Shown here in pieces: positions 60,660 through 64,000 of a stretch of 64,000 nt of DNA (position 1 is its first letter; every line of letters begins with the position of its first letter). The notes beneath the pieces were generated by a model. The model ran no database searches and was not told where the DNA came from. It saw only the letters and a program-made list of their open reading frames with translations. The position numbers were made by a program, and so were the translations under genes. The DNA is from Scytonema millei VB511283 (GTDB taxonomy: Bacteria > Cyanobacteriota > Cyanobacteriia > Cyanobacteriales > Chroococcidiopsidaceae). The stretch covers positions 877,710-941,709 of the forward strand of contig NZ_JTJC03000001.1 of the NCBI RefSeq assembly GCF_000817735.3. Direction: 5' to 3'.

Positions 60660-61987
60660 GCACTCCTAATCAGTTCGAGGGGAGATTTTTGTAATAATTT
60701 TTGGGCGGGGACAAGAGAACCAAAAATTACCATCGGTGGTAGGTAACAGATAACTAATGCTGCTGATTTGAGTACAGTTCCCCAATTAAATAGAGTTGGT
60801 ACAAGCCAGCCTAATAACCCCGTGCCTAAAATTAGACCGATCGCGGTTGCACTGAAAAAGAGTAGCAAAGACTCTAGTAAAAATAGATAAAATACATCGC
60901 TACTGACTCCTACAGCCGCAAAAATGCCAAATTCTCGTTTGCGTTCTTCGATACTGAGTAAAGCGGCTGTCAGCATGAGTACGAATCCCAAGCCGAGGGT
61001 AATTTTAGCCAGCCAGCCTAAAAGGGAAGCACCTGCTTGGTTGAAGTAAATTGCAGCTAATTTGACGTTGAAACCTACCATATCGGCGCGACTGAAGCGT
61101 TCTTCCAAAAAGTAGGCAGTGGCGTTTTTGTCGGTGGCGGTGACGGTAGGATCGGTTGTGACTTGAATATTCCTTTGGGTAAGAAATTGGCGGAGGGTAA
61201 AGGCATCTTTGGTTGGTAACATGACCCAACTGATTCTTCCTGGTTGTTCTAAAATCTGTTGGGCTGCGCTGAGGGGCATTTGCACGATCCCTACCGCACC
61301 TAAATCGGGTATGGTTCCGACTGCATCGACTGGTAAGGAGATTTGTTTGACTTTTAAAGTGTCTCCTGGTTTGAGTTGTAGGGTTTGGGCGGCTTTGCGG
61401 CTCAAAATGACTGTTCTACAGGTGGAACAGCCGTAGAGGGCGGGCGATCCCCCTAATTTCGGTTGTGAAGGAGGGCTTTGAGATCCCCCCAACCCCCCTT
61501 GAAAAGGGGGGCTTTCTGATTTCTTCCCCCCTTGTGAAGGAGGGCTTTGAGATCCCCCCAACCCCCCTTGAAAAGGGGGGCTTTCTGATTTCTTCCCCCC
61601 TTGTGAAGGGGGGCTAGGGGGGATCTTCTGCGACGTAGTCGTGACGGATGGAAACTTTGCCGTGAGTACCTTCAAACCTCGATCGCCATTTTGTTGCAAT
61701 ATCGGTGCGATCGCGCTTTCGGGTAATGTCTCTTTAGTTGTAAAAAACCCCGTCTGCTTGTCGAGTTGAAATCCTGTAGGTGGAGTAATCCAGACGTTAG
61801 CTATACCTTGGGGAGTTTGGCGAATGAAGTCGTAGACGTTGGTAGTTCCCGATTCAAAACTCAAAGCCACGGCATTGACAAATAATACTGCTGCGATCGC
61901 CAGTGCTAAACCAGCCGCCGTCAGTCCGGTTCGCATGGCGTAGCGTCCCAAATTTGCCAGCGCCATTCTGAAAAACTTGCCTACCAC
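60656..61987 (-). CDS. FtsX/MacB-like ABC permease with 69-bp tandem repeat insertion
   Basis: A 443-residue permease. TM1 is TGLTAAGLALAIAAVLFVNA, followed by a large periplasmic domain and three C-terminal TM segments (LLGWLAKITLGLGFVLMLTA, LLLFFSATAIGLILGTG, and so on), with SIEERKREFGIFAAVGVSSD as the cytoplasmic coupling loop. Residues of about 129-175 of the periplasmic domain are encoded by two identical 69-bp repeats (PPFQGGLGG twice) and are Pro/Gly-rich. The rest of the domain (CRTVILSRKAAQTLQLKPGD) looks normal. Substrate unknown. Confidence 0.88.
   Translation of the reverse strand: MVGKFFRMALANLGRYAMRTGLTAAGLALAIAAVLFVNAVALSFESGTTNVYDFIRQTPQGIANVWITPPTGFQLDKQTGFFTTKETLPESAIAPILQQNGDRGLKVLTAKFPSVTTTSQKIPPSPPSQGGKKSESPPFQGGLGGSQSPPSQGGKKSESPPFQGGLGGSQSPPSQPKLGGSPALYGCSTCRTVILSRKAAQTLQLKPGDTLKVKQISLPVDAVGTIPDLGAVGIVQMPLSAAQQILEQPGRISWVMLPTKDAFTLRQFLTQRNIQVTTDPTVTATDKNATAYFLEERFSRADMVGFNVKLAAIYFNQAGASLLGWLAKITLGLGFVLMLTAALLSIEERKREFGIFAAVGVSSDVFYLFLLESLLLFFSATAIGLILGTGLLGWLVPTLFNWGTVLKSAALVICYLPPMVIFGSLVPAQKLLQKSPLELIRSA
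61463..61600 (-). repeat. Two identical 69-bp tandem repeats inside permease gene
   Basis: 61463-61531 and 61532-61600 are identical 69-mers (23 codons) beginning TTGTGAAGGAGGGCTTTGAG and ending TTTCTTCCCCCC; a third partial copy starts at 61601. Each holds the inverted pair CCCCCCTT GAAA AGGGGGG, a palindrome well known from cyanobacterial spacers. Confidence 0.95.
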
Positions 61988-61990
61988 AAT

Positions 61991-63493
61991 TTATTTCTCC
62001 CCATCGGATTCTAAAAAGGCATATTGCGCTAGTTCGTCTTCGGTGTTGACGTGCGCGGAACGCTTGAGGCTGATAAAATAAATTGCCACACCTAGCGCGA
62101 TCGCCACTCCTGAGACAATCGCTACTTTAGGTGCCCACTCACCTACACTCAGTTCCGATACCCACGGGGAAGCAAAACAATAGTAGATCGCGATTGTATT
62201 GCCTATGGTGGCGACAATCAGCGTCAGCCAAGTGCCAACCGTCCCGCCTGGAATTTGCCAACTGACGCGCCCTGGTTCGCTGTAAAGGTGGGGATATTTA
62301 CGACGGGCGATCGCGACTGGAAAGATAAAGAAATAATTAGAAATGCACCAAACTACGGTGATCGATGCTAGCAAAACTTGCGTTGCTACTGTCAGATTGG
62401 CGTTGGAATACATGATTAACACGATCGCAGTGATAATCGCCCCTTGCAACAATATTGCGGCTACGGGGGTGCGAGTGCGAGGATCGACATAGGCAAAAAT
62501 TTTCGGTAGGTGCTTTTCTATGCCCGAAATAAATAGCAGACGGGAGTATGCATACTGATAGCAAGCGTGTTGGGCGATTGTCGTAAAGCCATATAAAAAG
62601 CCGCTTACCACTACTAGAGAACCCCAACCCACTTGACCGTAAATCAAAGATTGAGATACATAAGGATCGGCTTTACCCAAGGGTGTTGTAATTAAAACGC
62701 TGGCTGTCGTAATTAAATAAAACAACCCCAAAATCAACGATCCACCAAACACCATCCAGGGAGCAGCTTTGTTGACAGATTTAAACTCGACTCCCATATT
62801 GAAAGGCGTTTCCACTCCTAACAACAGCAAGACTGCCAAAGCAAAAATTGCCCCATTTTCTTGCAAGTTGGGCATCAATTCCCCAAACGAAGGAATCGGA
62901 GTAGCGAAATTCCCGTTGTTGATAACATAAGCGATCGCGGCGACAATACTTAAGATTGATAAACCAGCATAGACATAAAACAGTCGATTAACGATCTTTT
63001 GTGCCTGTCGCAAGCTAAATAAAGAAATAAACACCGCTGCCCAGACGATCGCAATTTGCACTCCTACCTGCTGCCACAGTTGCAGTTTCCAACCGAAAGC
63101 AGTAGATAGATAAGAAGTGGCGATCGCCGTCCAAGGGGTAATTGCGCCAAATACGGGCATCCACGACAGCCAACCGCCCATAAAACCCCAAAACTTACCC
63201 ATTGTCTTGCTTGCCCAGACGTAAACACCGCCTTCCTCTGGAAACAGATGTCCCAGTTCCAAAGAACACATTCCCGCAGGCAAAAGAAAAATCAGGTACG
63301 CCAACAGCCAAATACTAATTGCCTGCCAGCCCGCACCCGCCATCTGTCCAGAACCATAGCTGGCATAGATAATCGAAATATAAACGACAATTAAATCCCA
63401 CCGCCCCAAAACGCGGGGTAGAATGCGCGGTGGAATCAACTCCGCCAACGACAGGCGATCGCTATTACTGTTAGAAATCCGTTCTGTAGTCAT
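61991..63493 (-). CDS. APC-family amino-acid permease
   Basis: A 500-residue transporter from ATG 63493 (MTTERISNSNSD); the frame extends to 63574 through a Pro/Phe-rich part encoded by spacer repeats. About 12 TM segments. The APC features are an unwound first helix, VVYISIIYASYGSGQMAGAG, then SLELGHLFPEEGGVYVWASKTMG and WLSWMPVFGAITPWTAIA. It resembles glutamate/GABA-type permeases. The adjacent glutamine synthetase family gene on the same strand suggests a substrate such as an amino acid or polyamine. GAAG-type ribosome site only. Confidence 0.88.
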   Translation of the reverse strand: MTTERISNSNSDRLSLAELIPPRILPRVLGRWDLIVVYISIIYASYGSGQMAGAGWQAISIWLLAYLIFLLPAGMCSLELGHLFPEEGGVYVWASKTMGKFWGFMGGWLSWMPVFGAITPWTAIATSYLSTAFGWKLQLWQQVGVQIAIVWAAVFISLFSLRQAQKIVNRLFYVYAGLSILSIVAAIAYVINNGNFATPIPSFGELMPNLQENGAIFALAVLLLLGVETPFNMGVEFKSVNKAAPWMVFGGSLILGLFYLITTASVLITTPLGKADPYVSQSLIYGQVGWGSLVVVSGFLYGFTTIAQHACYQYAYSRLLFISGIEKHLPKIFAYVDPRTRTPVAAILLQGAIITAIVLIMYSNANLTVATQVLLASITVVWCISNYFFIFPVAIARRKYPHLYSEPGRVSWQIPGGTVGTWLTLIVATIGNTIAIYYCFASPWVSELSVGEWAPKVAIVSGVAIALGVAIYFISLKRSAHVNTEDELAQYAFLESDGEK

Positions 63494-63562
63494 GAAGAGG
63501 GGTAAGGGATAAGGGGTAGGGGGTAAGGGGAAGAATGAGGGGAAAAGGGAGAAAAAACAACT

Positions 63563-63597
63563 GTCAACCGTCAACCGTCAACCAACAACCAACAACC
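63563..63597. repeat. Heptamer array (GTCAACC)x3 and (AACAACC)x2
   Basis: Five tandem heptamers in the gap between the permease gene and the glutamine synthetase family gene, ending three bases before the latter's stop. Confidence 0.85.
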
Positions 63598-63599
63598 AA

Positions 63600-64000
63600 T
63601 CAATAAATTTCCATATACTCGTTCTTTTCCCAGTCTGTAACGTGGGCTTTGCAGCGGTTGAGTTCGGCTTGTTTGACGGCGGTAAAGACGCGCACGAATT
63701 CTTCTCCAAGTAATTCTGTAAGTTCTGTATTGGTTCCCATTGCGGTTAAGGCTGCATCTAGGGTTTGGGGTAATTGAGGTAAATTGCGATCGCCATACAG
63801 TCCTTTGCCTTCGATTGGTGGCTGTAACTCCATGTCATGTTGAATGCCCAACAATCCCGCCGCTACGGTAGCCGCAGCACTGAGGTAGGGATTGCTGATA
63901 CTGGAAGCTGCCCGCATTTCAATATGAGTATTTTCGTCATGGGAGGCTTTCACCCGTACCATCCCCGTGCGGTCTTGAATGCCCCAACCGCGATAAATTG
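63600..64000 (-). CDS. Glutamine synthetase family protein, C-terminal part (cut by window edge)
   Basis: The last 132 residues of a glutamine synthetase fold enzyme; the frame stays open to the window end. YRGWGIQDRTGMVRVKA and HIEMRAASSISNPYLSAAAT correspond to the Arg/Glu block of the active site. Canonical GS has ExRxPD here, while this protein has EMRAAS, as seen in GlnA-like paralogues such as gamma-glutamylpolyamine synthetases. AAGLLGIQHDM and the end EKNEYMEIY are family-typical. The main ammonium-assimilating GlnA is therefore unlikely. It neighbours an APC permease, with which it may form a uptake and gamma-glutamylation unit. Confidence 0.85.
   Translation of the reverse strand, partial: IYRGWGIQDRTGMVRVKASHDENTHIEMRAASSISNPYLSAAATVAAGLLGIQHDMELQPPIEGKGLYGDRNLPQLPQTLDAALTAMGTNTELTELLGEEFVRVFTAVKQAELNRCKAHVTDWEKNEYMEIY

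Overview
The window is cyanobacterial chromosome. It carries psaC (the PSI Fe-S subunit), a mycosporine (sunscreen) gene set mysA-mysB-mysC, very many copies of the GCGATCGC (HIP1) octamer, and dense heptanucleotide tandem repeats of the STRR kind known from Nostocales and Chroococcidiopsis-like genomes. The genus is an inference; the sequence shows only the phylum with confidence.

Left part (1-36.8 kb): a large exopolysaccharide / O-antigen-type locus. On the minus strand lie the start of a TagA/WecG/CpsF glycosyltransferase (cut by the window edge) and a Wzc-like BY-kinase/copolymerase. After a 1.2 kb divergent spacer a long plus-strand run (4.3-32.9 kb) begins. It starts with sugar-nucleotide tailoring genes (WbpB-like oxidoreductase, two DegT/StrS aminotransferases, two left-handed beta-helix acyltransferases, an SDR epimerase) and an N,N-dimethylformamidase-like protein. 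It continues with at least eight glycosyltransferases interleaved with four SAM methyltransferases, a membrane O-acyltransferase, an MsbA/PglK-like ABC flippase, a Wzx flippase with a TTG start, and a Wzy-like polymerase. Two exported proteins on the minus strand follow (a right-handed beta-helix protein and a tectonin propeller), then an ABC-2 permease. Together these could make, methylate/acylate, flip, polymerise and modify a surface heteropolysaccharide. No priming transferase or Wza is visible.

Middle (37-49 kb): PrxQ peroxiredoxin, a HAD phosphatase, and two convergent substrate-binding proteins sharing one TTAA for both stop codons. One is a Tat-exported NMT1/SsuA type; the other is a zinc ribbon-TM-SBP-OmpA fusion. 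An S66 carboxypeptidase, a YbgC-like thioesterase, a DUF3891 protein and the mysABC operon (4-deoxygadusol to mycosporine-glycine) follow on the minus strand.

Right part (49-64 kb): psaC, glmS, a small winged-helix protein, a NarL/FixJ response regulator, a GNAT acetyltransferase, recN, a CPA1 Na+/H+ antiporter with a cytoplasmic tail, a DUF3124 lipoprotein, a TrkA/RCK protein, a MacB-like ABC module of one ATPase and two unequal permeases, an APC amino-acid permease, and the C-terminal part of a glutamine synthetase family gene.

The most unusual signal is repeat invasion of coding sequence. Non-coding cyanobacterial repeats (palindromic GGCGGGTTT elements, an ACATGT-centred palindrome family, a 69-bp C/G-rich tandem, heptamer arrays) sit in frame inside recN, mysC, a MacB-like permease and an S66 peptidase. 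Heptamer arrays also supply the start or stop codons of several other genes. These arrays are dense right of about 38 kb and nearly absent from the polysaccharide locus.
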